Shown here in pieces: positions 1 through 8,052 of a stretch of DNA of 64,000 bases. Positions within the stretch are counted from its first letter, which is position 1. The number at the start of each line of letters is the position of its first letter. The notes under the pieces were generated by a model. It saw nothing but the letters and a program-made list of their open reading frames with translations, had not been told where the DNA came from and made no database searches. The DNA lies in the NCBI RefSeq assembly GCF_012912135.1, contig NZ_QMEB01000002.1:1-64000 (forward strand). The letters are read 5' to 3'. This DNA comes from Brasilonema bromeliae SPC951. GTDB lineage: Bacteria > Cyanobacteriota > Cyanobacteriia > Cyanobacteriales > Nostocaceae. A program made the position numbers and the translations under genes.

Positions 1-1
1 T

Positions 2-3000
2 TTGAAAGGGGGGTTGGGGGGATCTAAAATCCAAAAGCCAGTCGTAGGAATTCTCCTCTATCGCAAACACGTTATCACCAAACAACCTTACATACCGCAA
101 CTCATTCGCAATTTTCAAGAAGCTGGTTTGATACCATTACCCATCTTTATTAATGGTGTAGAAGGTCATGTCGCGGTGCGGGATTGGATGACAACTGACT
201 ACGAAACTCAGCAACGACAACAAGGAAATGTAGAAATTGCTTCGCTTTCAAAAGAAGCAGTCAAGGTTGACGCCATTGTCTCAACGATTGGCTTTCCTCT
301 TGTCGGTGGTCCGGCTGGTTCAATGGAAGCGGGAAGACAAGTTGATGTTGCAAAACGCATCCTTACTGCTAAGAATGTACCATACATTGTCGCCGCACCA
401 TTGCTGATTCAAGATATTTATTCTTGGACGCGCCAAGGTATTGGAGGATTGCAGAGTGTTGTTTTATATGCTTTGCCAGAATTGGATGGGGCGATCGACA
501 CCGTTCCCCTTGGTGGTTTGGTGGGAGAAAAGATTTATCTGGTTCCCGAACGGGTGCAGCGATTAATTGGGAGAGTGAAAAACTGGGTTGCTTTGCGACA
601 AAAACCTGTCTCGGAACGAAAGATTGCAATTATTTTGTATGGGTTCCCGCCTGGTTACGGTGCTGTGGGAACAGCTGCGTTGTTAAATGTACCAAGAAGT
701 TTACTGAAGTTTCTTCAAGCATTGAAAGACCAAGGTTATACGGTTGGAGATTTACCGGAAGATGGAGAAGAGTTGATTCGCAAAGTTAAAGAAGCGGATG
801 AACTCAAATGGGAAGATAAGCAAGATGAAGAAAATATTGTTCCCTCATCAGTTAATGTCCGCACCTTGGAAAAATGGCTAGGATACCGGAGCACATCCCG
901 GATTGAGAAACAATGGAAATCTCTCACGAGTACTGGGATTAAGACTTACGGCGATGAATTTCATATTGGCGGTGTTCAGGTTGGAAATGTTTGGATAGGT
1001 GTACAACCACCATTGGGATTACAAGGTGATCCGATGCGGTTGATGTTTGAACGAGATTTAACTCCTCATCCCCAGTACGCTGCTTTTTACAAATGGTTGC
1101 AAAATGAATTTGCAGCTGATGCGGTTGTTCATTTTGGGATGCACGGTACTGTAGAATGGTTGCCTGGTTCTCCTTTGGGGAATACGGGATATTCTTGGTC
1201 TGATATTTTGTTGGGAGATTTGCCTAATCTATATATATATGCGGCGAATAATCCTTCGGAATCGATTCTGGCAAAGCGTCGCGGTTATGGGGTGTTAATT
1301 TCTCACAATGTCCCACCTTATGGGCGTGCGGGTTTGTATAAGGAGTTGGTGACGTTGCGGGATTTGATTGCGGAGTATCGAGAGGATCCGCAGAAGAATT
1401 ATGTCCTGAAGGAAGCGATTTGTAAGAAGATTGTGGATACTGGTTTGGATGCTGATTGTCCGTTTGAGGATGCGAAGCGGTTGGGGATTGGGTTTACGCC
1501 TGAGAATATTCGGATGTTTAGTGGTCATGCTTTTGATGATTATCTGGTGAAGTTGTACGAGTATTTGCAGGTTTTGGAGAATCGTCTGTTTTCTTCTGGG
1601 TTGCATGTTTTGGGGGAAAAGCCAAGTGAGGAGGAGTTGGCGGGGTATTTGGAGGCTTATTTTGGAAACGAACCGCAGAGGCGCAGAGAACGCAGAGAGG
1701 AGGAGGAAGAGGAGAAGAGAATTAGAGAGTTGTTGGGACAAACTACTGATGAGTTGACGAATCTGGTGCGGGGTTTGAATGGGGAGTATATTTTGCCTGC
1801 GCCTGGTGGGGATTTGTTACGGGATGGTGTGGGTGTTTTGCCTACGGGGAGAAATATTCATGCTTTAGATCCTTATCGTATGCCTTCGCCTGCGGCGTTT
1901 GCACGGGGACGGGAAATTGGTCAAAAGATTATCGCGCAGCATCTGCAAGAGAATGGGACGTATCCGGAGACTGTGGCGGTGATGTTATGGGGTTTGGATG
2001 CGATTAAAACTAAGGGGGAATCTCTTGGTATTCTTTTGGAGTTGGTTGGTGCGGAAGCTGTGAAGGAGGGGACGGGGCGAATTGTTCGTTATGAGTTGAA
2101 GCCTTTGGCTGAGGTGGGACATCCCCGGATTGATGTGTTGGCGAATTTGTCGGGGATTTTCCGCGATAGTTTTGTGAATATTATTGAGTTGTTGGATGAT
2201 TTGTTTGAACGGGCGGCTGAGGCTGATGAACCGGAGAACCAGAATTTTATTAGGAAACACGCTTTGGCTTTGAAGGCGCAAGGAGTGGAGAATGTTTCGG
2301 CGAGGTTGTTTTCTAATCCTGCGGGTGATTTTGGTTCTTTGGTGAATGATCGTGTGGTTGATAGTAATTGGGAATCTGGGGATGAGTTGGGGGATACTTG
2401 GAAAGGTCGCAATGTGTTTAGCTATGGTAGGCAAGATAAAGGTCAAGCTAGACCAGAAGTGCTGACTCAACTTTTGCAAAACACCAGTCGCATTGTCCAA
2501 GAAATTGATTCTGTGGAATACGGTTTGACTGATATTCAAGAATATTATGCCAATACTGGTGGTTTGAAGAAGGCGGCGGAGAAACAACGCGGGAAAAAAG
2601 TGACTACTAGTTTTGTGGAAAGTTTCTCGAAGGATACGACTCCCCGAAATTTGGATGATTTGTTGCGGATGGAGTATCGCAGCAAGTTGCTGAATCCTAA
2701 ATGGGCGGAAGCGATGGCGAATCAGGGTTCGGGTGGTGCTTATGAAATTTCTCAACGGATGACGGCGTTGATTGGTTGGGGCGGTACTGCGGATTTTACT
2801 GATAATTGGGTATATGACCAAGCTGCTGATACTTATGCTTTAGATGCAGAGATGGCGGAGAAATTACGAAAGGCGAATCCGGAAGCTTTTCGTAATCTTG
2901 TGGGCAGGATGTTGGAGGCGCATGGGCGCGGTTTTTGGGAGGCGAGTGATGAGAAGTTGCAGAAGTTACGCGAATTGTATGAGTTGACGGATGAGGAGAT

Positions 3001-3019
3001 TGAAGGTGTGACGGTTTAG
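2..3019 (+). CDS. chlH: Magnesium chelatase subunit H, 5' truncated by window edge
   Basis: This is the large porphyrin-binding subunit of magnesium chelatase, which inserts Mg2+ into protoporphyrin IX at the first committed step of chlorophyll synthesis. The 1005 visible residues align by eye with the central and C-terminal CobN/Mg-chelatase region (HFGMHGTVEWLPGSPLGN, GWGGTADFTDNWVYDQ) and end in the usual LRELYELTDEEIEGV. The family is about 1330 aa, so roughly 300 N-terminal residues lie before the window. The listed ATG-like start is only the window edge. An Arg/Glu-rich stretch near residue 560 (QRRRERREEEEEEKR) is encoded by an interspersed DNA repeat and looks like an in-frame insertion. 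Cyanobacteria often have two chlH copies, so this may be either one. Confidence 0.95.
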   Translation: MKGGLGGSKIQKPVVGILLYRKHVITKQPYIPQLIRNFQEAGLIPLPIFINGVEGHVAVRDWMTTDYETQQRQQGNVEIASLSKEAVKVDAIVSTIGFPLVGGPAGSMEAGRQVDVAKRILTAKNVPYIVAAPLLIQDIYSWTRQGIGGLQSVVLYALPELDGAIDTVPLGGLVGEKIYLVPERVQRLIGRVKNWVALRQKPVSERKIAIILYGFPPGYGAVGTAALLNVPRSLLKFLQALKDQGYTVGDLPEDGEELIRKVKEADELKWEDKQDEENIVPSSVNVRTLEKWLGYRSTSRIEKQWKSLTSTGIKTYGDEFHIGGVQVGNVWIGVQPPLGLQGDPMRLMFERDLTPHPQYAAFYKWLQNEFAADAVVHFGMHGTVEWLPGSPLGNTGYSWSDILLGDLPNLYIYAANNPSESILAKRRGYGVLISHNVPPYGRAGLYKELVTLRDLIAEYREDPQKNYVLKEAICKKIVDTGLDADCPFEDAKRLGIGFTPENIRMFSGHAFDDYLVKLYEYLQVLENRLFSSGLHVLGEKPSEEELAGYLEAYFGNEPQRRRERREEEEEEKRIRELLGQTTDELTNLVRGLNGEYILPAPGGDLLRDGVGVLPTGRNIHALDPYRMPSPAAFARGREIGQKIIAQHLQENGTYPETVAVMLWGLDAIKTKGESLGILLELVGAEAVKEGTGRIVRYELKPLAEVGHPRIDVLANLSGIFRDSFVNIIELLDDLFERAAEADEPENQNFIRKHALALKAQGVENVSARLFSNPAGDFGSLVNDRVVDSNWESGDELGDTWKGRNVFSYGRQDKGQARPEVLTQLLQNTSRIVQEIDSVEYGLTDIQEYYANTGGLKKAAEKQRGKKVTTSFVESFSKDTTPRNLDDLLRMEYRSKLLNPKWAEAMANQGSGGAYEISQRMTALIGWGGTADFTDNWVYDQAADTYALDAEMAEKLRKANPEAFRNLVGRMLEAHGRGFWEASDEKLQKLRELYELTDEEIEGVTV
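1673..1714 (+). repeat. CGCAGAG-type interspersed repeat inside chlH
   Basis: The stretch starting ccgcagaggcgcagagaacg is a copy of a common cyanobacterial interspersed repeat. A reverse-orientation relative lies at 8948-8991 outside genes. Here it stays in frame with chlH and encodes an Arg/Glu-rich tract. Confidence 0.7.
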
Positions 3020-3124
3020 AAGGTAGGGTGGGTTAGCCGAGAGTACGGCACCACACAAACTCACCTCTTTTGAGGCTATGATGTCTTCAAATGATTACAC
3101 TTTCGGAGTCAGAGAGCAAATTAT

Positions 3125-3364
3125 ATGGAAAACTCTTTCACTGCAATATTTGAAAAAGTCGATGACTGGTATATTGGCTACGTCCAAGAGTTATCTGGCG
3201 CAAATGTCCAAGAAAGAACTTTGGAAGAAGCAAGGGAAAGCCTGCGGGAAGTCATTGAGCTAATTTTAATCTCAAATCGGGAATTGGCAGAGCAAAAACT
3301 ATCTGGTAAAGATGTTGTGCGTGAAAAGATTACAGTCAAAATATCGTCAAGAGACGAGAATTGA
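3125..3364 (+). CDS. hicB: HicB-family antitoxin
   Basis: This is a 79-aa protein of the HicB fold. The N-terminal partial RNase-H-like region (FTAIFEKVDDWYIGYVQELSG) is followed by the typical TLEEARESLREVIELIL helix. HicB antitoxins bind and neutralise HicA mRNA interferases and usually repress their own operon. The stop codon overlaps the start of a hicA-like frame, so the two are translationally coupled in the order antitoxin-toxin. It lies just after chlH on the same strand. ATG 3125 gives the normal family length; the longer frame at 3078 is out of register and was rejected. Confidence 0.85.
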   Translation: MENSFTAIFEKVDDWYIGYVQELSGANVQERTLEEARESLREVIELILISNRELAEQKLSGKDVVREKITVKISSRDEN

Positions 3365-3531
3365 TTCGCCATCTGGAAGCCAACGGTTGTCTTTTGCTTC
3401 GAGAGGGTGGAAAACACACCATTTACTACAATCCATCAAACAATAGAACATCAGCAGTTCCAAGACATACCGAGATAGTTGATATTTTGGCTGTGAAAAT
3501 TTGTAAAGATTTGGAGATACCTCCACCCTAG
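3361..3531 (+). CDS. hicA: HicA-family mRNA interferase toxin, too short for ORF track
   Basis: Frame 3361-3531 encodes LIRHLEANGCLLLREGGKHT, then a Pro-Arg-His region and a C-terminal KICKDLEIPPP. This is the dsRBD-like HicA fold, including the conserved catalytic histidine in the GGKH motif. The product cleaves mRNA independently of the ribosome and is held in check by HicB. The start is uncertain. The homologous N terminus (VKRREL) extends upstream to about 3346 but has no ATG/GTG/TTG there, so TTG 3361, overlapping the hicB stop, is the likely initiator unless the true start is non-canonical. The toxin may therefore be slightly truncated. Confidence 0.75.
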   Translation: MIRHLEANGCLLLREGGKHTIYYNPSNNRTSAVPRHTEIVDILAVKICKDLEIPPP

Positions 3532-3741
3532 CAATATTAATAGCTGGTAAGTTGAATGACTTAACTATTAAAGATAGATTGGAGCGATCGCCTAATATCT
3601 CGTCAGACGCTAAGTAACTGTATTTTACTAAATTCAAAAATGGCACAGAAGTTGCCTTAAGCAACAGCATATTTTGTATGGGGCGGAAAGGGATTGAGCA
3701 AGTCACCATCCATATCATCCCTCGAAAAGGTTTCTACCCAA

Positions 3742-5112
3742 CTAATCGCACTGAATGTTACACTTTGCAAGTCTTGATGAGAGAGAAGATATAATATTCC
3801 ACCACTTTGTTTCTGTTGTTTCTCGTTCTATTCCTACTTCAAAACTTATCCATAACCAGATCAGTAATCCTCCTGGAAGATGACCTACAGGAGATTTAGC
3901 ATTGAAGGTAAGTTCATCATAATTCAACCAACCAGAGTTTCTATACCATCCGACGCACTTACAAAGATGGATGTAAATTTTCATATCAATATCAGGTTTA
4001 CCACCAACTTCCTGCCAAATGCGCTTTTGTACGCTAAAGCCGAAATGCGCATTGCTGTATTTTACCCAAAGTTGGTCAATGGTGCTTAAGTCTGTGCAGG
4101 GAAAGTTGTTAATAGATTCAACATCAAGCCAGCCATCCTTTTCTCGACCAGCTACTTTCAGCATCAGTCTAGTAGTTTCCTCATCTGCTTCTTGCCACAG
4201 GTTGGCTTTGAGTAGCTTCTCCAGATTACGGTAATCTACCCCCATATCTGAACTTAATTTATTAGAGATAATCGCTTGCTGGGAACCCAATAAGTTTAAC
4301 CACTCCTGCATCGTTTGAGGACGGTCTTTTGCCTCTAACGCCATGCCTTGCAGAATTACCTGATTAACACCATTGCTGAGACTGGGGACGAGTTGCTGGG
4401 GTGGTACTAATTCCTCGTTATCAAACTTGCGGTCAAAGGAATTGGTGGGGCGTTGCCCAGTTACAGCATAATACAGGGACGCAGCCAAACAATACACATC
4501 CACTGTTGGGTGACGAATACCTTTACGCACTAATTCATAAGGCGCAAATGCCTTGTTTCCAAAAGATCTCGAAAGTGTACTAGGTGGAGACATATCCCCA
4601 GCAATACCAAAATCAATCAGCACCGCTTTGCCAGAGTTAGAAACCCCTGGCTTAAAACTGAGCATAATATTGGGAGGGGTGACATCAAGATGGAAGATAT
4701 TTTTTTTATGCACTTCCACCAAGGCTGATCCTATTTGTCGGATGTATTTAACAGCTTCAGTTTCTGGTAATGCCCCTCGGTTTTGTACAAACTGCCACAA
4801 ACTCTCGCCTGGTATATATTGCATCACCAGACAGGAACGACCATCTTCCTCAAAGAAGTCGAAGACTTGCACAATATGAGGATGGGAGTCTGCACAACAT
4901 TCTCCCAGCATTTGTGCTTCTTTTTTAAAGCGTTTAAGATACTTGGGATAGTCTGGATCGTTTTGGACACTTAAATTTGGTGTTTTGATGACGACTCGGC
5001 GATTAAGCTGAGTATGTATTGCTTGGTAGGTGACAGCAAAGCCGCCGCCGCCCAACTGTCTTTCTATCTTGTATTTGCCGTTGTGTATGAGTTGCCCCTC
5101 GCCCCAGTACAT
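3742..5112 (-). CDS. Serine/threonine protein kinase with C-terminal GUN4 domain
   Basis: This Hanks-type kinase has a GxGGFAVTY glycine loop, VVIK lysine, DFG motif and an APE-like APYEL. The catalytic loop reads HLDVTPPN rather than HRDLKPEN, so the catalytic Asp is kept but the following Lys is replaced. The last ~150 residues (GVDYRNLEKLLKANLWQEAD, VKYSNAHFGFSVQKRIW) form a GUN4 domain, a porphyrin-binding module that in stand-alone form stimulates magnesium chelatase. ATG 5112 (MYWGEGQLIHNGKYKI) matches the usual kinase start; the ORF could extend to 5229. It lies convergent with and close to chlH, suggesting tetrapyrrole-linked signalling, which is inference. Confidence 0.9.
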   Translation of the reverse strand: MYWGEGQLIHNGKYKIERQLGGGGFAVTYQAIHTQLNRRVVIKTPNLSVQNDPDYPKYLKRFKKEAQMLGECCADSHPHIVQVFDFFEEDGRSCLVMQYIPGESLWQFVQNRGALPETEAVKYIRQIGSALVEVHKKNIFHLDVTPPNIMLSFKPGVSNSGKAVLIDFGIAGDMSPPSTLSRSFGNKAFAPYELVRKGIRHPTVDVYCLAASLYYAVTGQRPTNSFDRKFDNEELVPPQQLVPSLSNGVNQVILQGMALEAKDRPQTMQEWLNLLGSQQAIISNKLSSDMGVDYRNLEKLLKANLWQEADEETTRLMLKVAGREKDGWLDVESINNFPCTDLSTIDQLWVKYSNAHFGFSVQKRIWQEVGGKPDIDMKIYIHLCKCVGWYRNSGWLNYDELTFNAKSPVGHLPGGLLIWLWISFEVGIERETTETKWWNIISSLSSRLAKCNIQCD

Positions 5113-5301
5113 AATTAAAGGTTTGTCGTTAACTATTATTGATTTTGACACGCCTTTTGCGGATATGGCAGGTGCTACAGTTTGCCATAAGTACTTAGAA
5201 CTACGCAATGTGCCAGTGTACATCCGCAAGCATTGATGCTTTGGCGATTTCCTATCTTTCTTTTGGTATTAGTTGTTATCAGTCAGAAAAGCAAAATTTT
5301 G

Positions 5302-6348
5302 TCACTTTTTCTGCGGGAGACTGGAAGATGGTGGCGTGTCTTGTGTTGTGGAACTGGTGGGTGTAGCTAATGGTTTTGGGAACAATTTATCCCGTAAATT
5401 TATAGTGGCGTCTAATCCTGATATTATTCCTGCCAATAACCCCAACACAGTCAAAATCCCTATTATCCGTGCCCACAGAGGTTTTATCCAAAGTAGTTTC
5501 GGGAGAGAAAAACCTCTTGTTTGCAACCCCAATTCTTTCAACCAGTCCTCTACTGTCTGGGGACGTTGTTCTGGTTCTAGTTCCATTCCTTGGATTATGG
5601 CATTGTTAATGCGATCGCTAATTTGGTTGTTCAATTCTTTGGGTTCAGTTAATCTTTTATTTTGGTCTTTCCTGTTTATCGCACTAACTGGCTGTTGTCC
5701 TGTTAATAATACATATAAAGTTGCAGCAAGAGAATAAATATCCGTCCAAGCACCGCGTCGTTTCTGTTGTGTGGCGGAGTTGAAGTGTAGTTCAATGGGT
5801 GTAAATCCGTCAACTCTAGCACCGCGACTTGTCAACGGACTGTCAAATCCTCTTGCTAAGTCAAAGTCTATCAAAACAGCTTGATACGTACCTGCCCGCA
5901 CCATGATATTTTCTGGTTTGATATCCCGATGTAAAAATCCTTGTTTATGAACTTCGATAAGTGCTTGTCCAATTTGCTGAATGTAACCGAGGGCTTCTTT
6001 TTCTGGAAAAAATCCCCGTGATTTGACAAGTTTCGCTAAATTATCTCCTTGAATATACTCCATGACTATGCATGGTAAGTCCCCTTCTTTGAAGGACTCT
6101 ATCATAAGGACAATATTGGGATGTTGACATCTTGCGAGTTTAGGGGCTTCATCTAGAAACCCTGATTCTAAGTAATTACGGTCTTCTAAACCAAGTTGAT
6201 TGAGTAAATCGGGATTCAGTGTTTTAATAACAGTTTCTTTTCCATCCCTATTTGTGGCAAGATAAGTAATGCCAATCCGTCCCCTTCCTAACTCTCGTTT
6301 TATTTCATACTTATCGCGGTGTAATTTCTGTCCTGGTGCCCACGTCAT
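5302..6348 (-). CDS. Serine/threonine protein kinase with C-terminal membrane anchor
   Basis: This is a 348-aa Hanks-type kinase. Visible features are the nucleotide loop GRGRIGITYLA, catalytic lysine VIK, catalytic loop HRDIKPEN and a metal-binding motif DFD in place of DFG. After the kinase domain (about residues 14-270) comes a single hydrophobic segment (IIGILTVLGLLAGIISG) and a Ser/Thr/Pro-rich tail, so the catalytic domain probably faces the cytoplasm from the membrane. It lies upstream of, and on the same strand as, the GUN4 kinase, with about 190 bp between them. Substrate unknown. Confidence 0.9.
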   Translation of the reverse strand: MTWAPGQKLHRDKYEIKRELGRGRIGITYLATNRDGKETVIKTLNPDLLNQLGLEDRNYLESGFLDEAPKLARCQHPNIVLMIESFKEGDLPCIVMEYIQGDNLAKLVKSRGFFPEKEALGYIQQIGQALIEVHKQGFLHRDIKPENIMVRAGTYQAVLIDFDLARGFDSPLTSRGARVDGFTPIELHFNSATQQKRRGAWTDIYSLAATLYVLLTGQQPVSAINRKDQNKRLTEPKELNNQISDRINNAIIQGMELEPEQRPQTVEDWLKELGLQTRGFSLPKLLWIKPLWARIIGILTVLGLLAGIISGLDATINLRDKLFPKPLATPTSSTTQDTPPSSSLPQKK

Positions 6349-6445
6349 TGGTTGATAGTCACAAAAGTTTGAATTTATTTTGGCACAGATATCCAGGGAT
6401 CAGAAATTTGTCAATTTTGGAACAACCTAACCTTCAACCGTAACC

Positions 6446-6781
6446 TTAAGCAACTGCATATCCTGTATGAGGACGAACATTAGCTGGATGAAATCCTAGC
6501 ACAATCCTATCTTTGGGAATTCCTGCAGCTACTAATTCATAGGTAACTCCATCCTCTGTATCGTCCCGTTGCACCCAAACCTTACCATCAATAATATCAA
6601 TGTGGACTAAACAACCGTGAATCCGCTTAACACCATCCCATCCTAAAGTAATGAGTAAATAGCTATCATTTTCACTATCGAAGACTGTTTTACACTGGAT
6701 GTCTCCGTGCGAGTAAGGAATCTGTGTATATGGAATTAATACATCTTTAATAATGCGTCGATAAGTATTTAAGGTATCCAT
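6446..6781 (-). CDS. xisI: XisI family protein
   Basis: This 111-aa protein matches the XisI (fdxN element excision controlling factor) family throughout, with the conserved YDSENDSYLL-like core (here FDSENDSYLLITLGWDG) and C-terminal GIPKDRIVLGFHPANVRPHTGYAVA. In Anabaena, XisH and XisI are needed with the recombinase XisF for developmental excision of the fdxN element. Many cyanobacteria carry extra xisH-xisI pairs away from any such element, and no recombinase is seen here. It overlaps the end of xisH by 13 bp, so the two are co-translated. Confidence 0.92.
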   Translation of the reverse strand: MDTLNTYRRIIKDVLIPYTQIPYSHGDIQCKTVFDSENDSYLLITLGWDGVKRIHGCLVHIDIIDGKVWVQRDDTEDGVTYELVAAGIPKDRIVLGFHPANVRPHTGYAVA

Positions 6782-7197
6782 TGCACAATCGTCTCACTGT
6801 TAGGATTGAACACGACTAGATAGAGATTTTCTGTCTCTATCAAAAGTTTACCAATTGGCTCCTCGAACAAAGCTGTAAATATATTGTCGCGCACCGCCAA
6901 ATACAACGTTCTTTCAGGTTCAAGACGCCCAATAACAGCCCGGTACATGACAAATCCGCCAATAGCATCTTTTAAGTCTTGCATTTCCGACGGACTCATA
7001 AAACTTTTAATTTCCACAGCTATCTTTTTATTTCCCTGTTCTGCGGCTAGTAGTCGTTGTGCTCCTAAATCCACATACATATCTTTCTGCCCCCATTTTA
7101 AATGCAAAGGGTCGTCTGTAATTGTCCAGCTGTCTTTAAGCAAAGCATTTTTGACAGCATCATGATAGATATCTCTTGCTGGCATATCAAAATTCAT
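6769..7197 (-). CDS. xisH: XisH family protein (PD-(D/E)XK-like fold)
   Basis: This 142-aa protein has the XisH hallmarks: MPARDIYHDAVKNALLKDSW near the N terminus, then a nuclease-like core with YVDLGAQRL and IAVEIKSF, which fits a PD-(D/E)XK arrangement (D...ExK). It partners the overlapping xisI. In Anabaena XisH acts in excision of the fdxN element. The isolated pair here probably has another role, perhaps defence-related or toxin-antitoxin-like; that is inference, since neither an excision element nor a recombinase gene lies nearby. Confidence 0.92.
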   Translation of the reverse strand: MNFDMPARDIYHDAVKNALLKDSWTITDDPLHLKWGQKDMYVDLGAQRLLAAEQGNKKIAVEIKSFMSPSEMQDLKDAIGGFVMYRAVIGRLEPERTLYLAVRDNIFTALFEEPIGKLLIETENLYLVVFNPNSETIVQWIP

Positions 7198-7216
7198 TTA
7201 AATGGACATTAACTTT

Positions 7217-7987
7217 TTAACCCACTTTCGCTGCAGCATCTACACCATCGCTGATAAGATGACCATCTTCCATATAAATAATGCGATGTCTGGCGACAAG
7301 CCGCTTCGCGTCTACGGCTATATCAAGAATACGGTTATCATGAGTCACCAGCAAAATTGTACAGCCTTGTTCTTTCGCTAACTTCTGCATCAATTCCACG
7401 ACATCACGCCCAGATTTTTTATCAAGTGCTGCTGTGGGTTCATCTGCTAGAACTATTCTTGGTTGACTGATGAGGGCGCGGGCGAGTTCCCTTCGGGAAC
7501 GCTTCGCGAACGCCACTCTCTGCTTTTGTCCACCCGATAAACTGTCTGGATAATAATCTGCACGATTTCCCAAACCTACACTCTCCAACATACTAATAGC
7601 TTTACCATCCATGTCCTGATTTAAAAACTCGTCATGCAACTCTAACGACATCCGCACGTTTTCTCTTGCTGTTAGAAATGTCATGAGGTTATGCGCTTGG
7701 AAAATATAGCCAATTTGACGACGAACGTCTCGCAGCTGCTTCTTACTCGCACTACACATTTCTTGTCCTAAAATTTTCAAACTTCCTTCTTGGGCAGAAC
7801 GCAGTCCTCCCATAAGGGTTAACAAGGTTGTTTTTCCTGAACCTGAAGGTCCAGTCATAATGATAATATCGCCAGAGTAAATATCTAAATTGATATCAAA
7901 TAACGCTTGTTTGCGAAGCGTACCTTCACCAAAGTAATGATTGAGGTTTTGGGCAGAAATGACGGGTTCAGTTGTTACTATGTGCAT
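7217..7987 (-). CDS. devA: DevA-type ABC transporter ATP-binding protein
   Basis: This ATPase belongs to the DevBCA/MacB-like exporter group. In Anabaena DevBCA exports heterocyst glycolipids with TolC. Seen are Walker A GPSGSGKTT, signature SGGQKQ, Walker B VLADEPTAALD and the H-loop VTHD. Two in-frame insertions interrupt conserved stretches: KRSRRELA-type residues between the signature and the ARALISQP helix, and VDAKRLVAR just before RIIYMEDG. Both are encoded by short palindromic repeats. A C-terminal devC remnant lies about 1 kb upstream on the same strand, with a methyltransferase gene between. Activity is uncertain given the insertion next to the signature helix and the lack of an intact permease. 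Confidence 0.88.
   Translation of the reverse strand: MHIVTTEPVISAQNLNHYFGEGTLRKQALFDINLDIYSGDIIIMTGPSGSGKTTLLTLMGGLRSAQEGSLKILGQEMCSASKKQLRDVRRQIGYIFQAHNLMTFLTARENVRMSLELHDEFLNQDMDGKAISMLESVGLGNRADYYPDSLSGGQKQRVAFAKRSRRELARALISQPRIVLADEPTAALDKKSGRDVVELMQKLAKEQGCTILLVTHDNRILDIAVDAKRLVARHRIIYMEDGHLISDGVDAAAKVG
7292..7316. repeat. Short palindrome-type repeat inserted in devA (C-terminal site)
   Basis: The segment gcgacaagccgcttcgcgtc belongs to the GTAGACGCG..GCGGCTTG class of cyanobacterial short repeats. Read on the minus strand it adds about eight codons (VDAKRLVA) between DIA and RHRIIYMEDG of the ATPase. Confidence 0.6.
7485..7513. repeat. Short palindromic repeat inserted in devA (signature site)
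   Basis: The segment gttcccttcgggaacgcttc forms a small hairpin (GTTCCC TTC GGGAAC) followed by GCTTCGCGAACGCC. Read on the minus strand it encodes the extra FAKRSRREL residues directly after SGGQKQRVA. Confidence 0.65.
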
Positions 7988-8052
7988 TGGGTTATGAGAA
8001 GAAGTTATTTTTTTGATAGTCTTATTTTTCTAGGTTATTATTGACTGACTGC

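Noticed and set aside
1295-2821. Long minus-strand ORFs inside chlH (148 and 278 aa)
   Set aside because: Antisense shadows of a well-conserved coding frame, with Ile/Arg/Thr-rich composition and no family resemblance.
3347-3718. Minus-strand ORF of 123 aa over hicA
   Set aside because: It lies antisense to the recognisable HicA frame and has no motif; considered a shadow.
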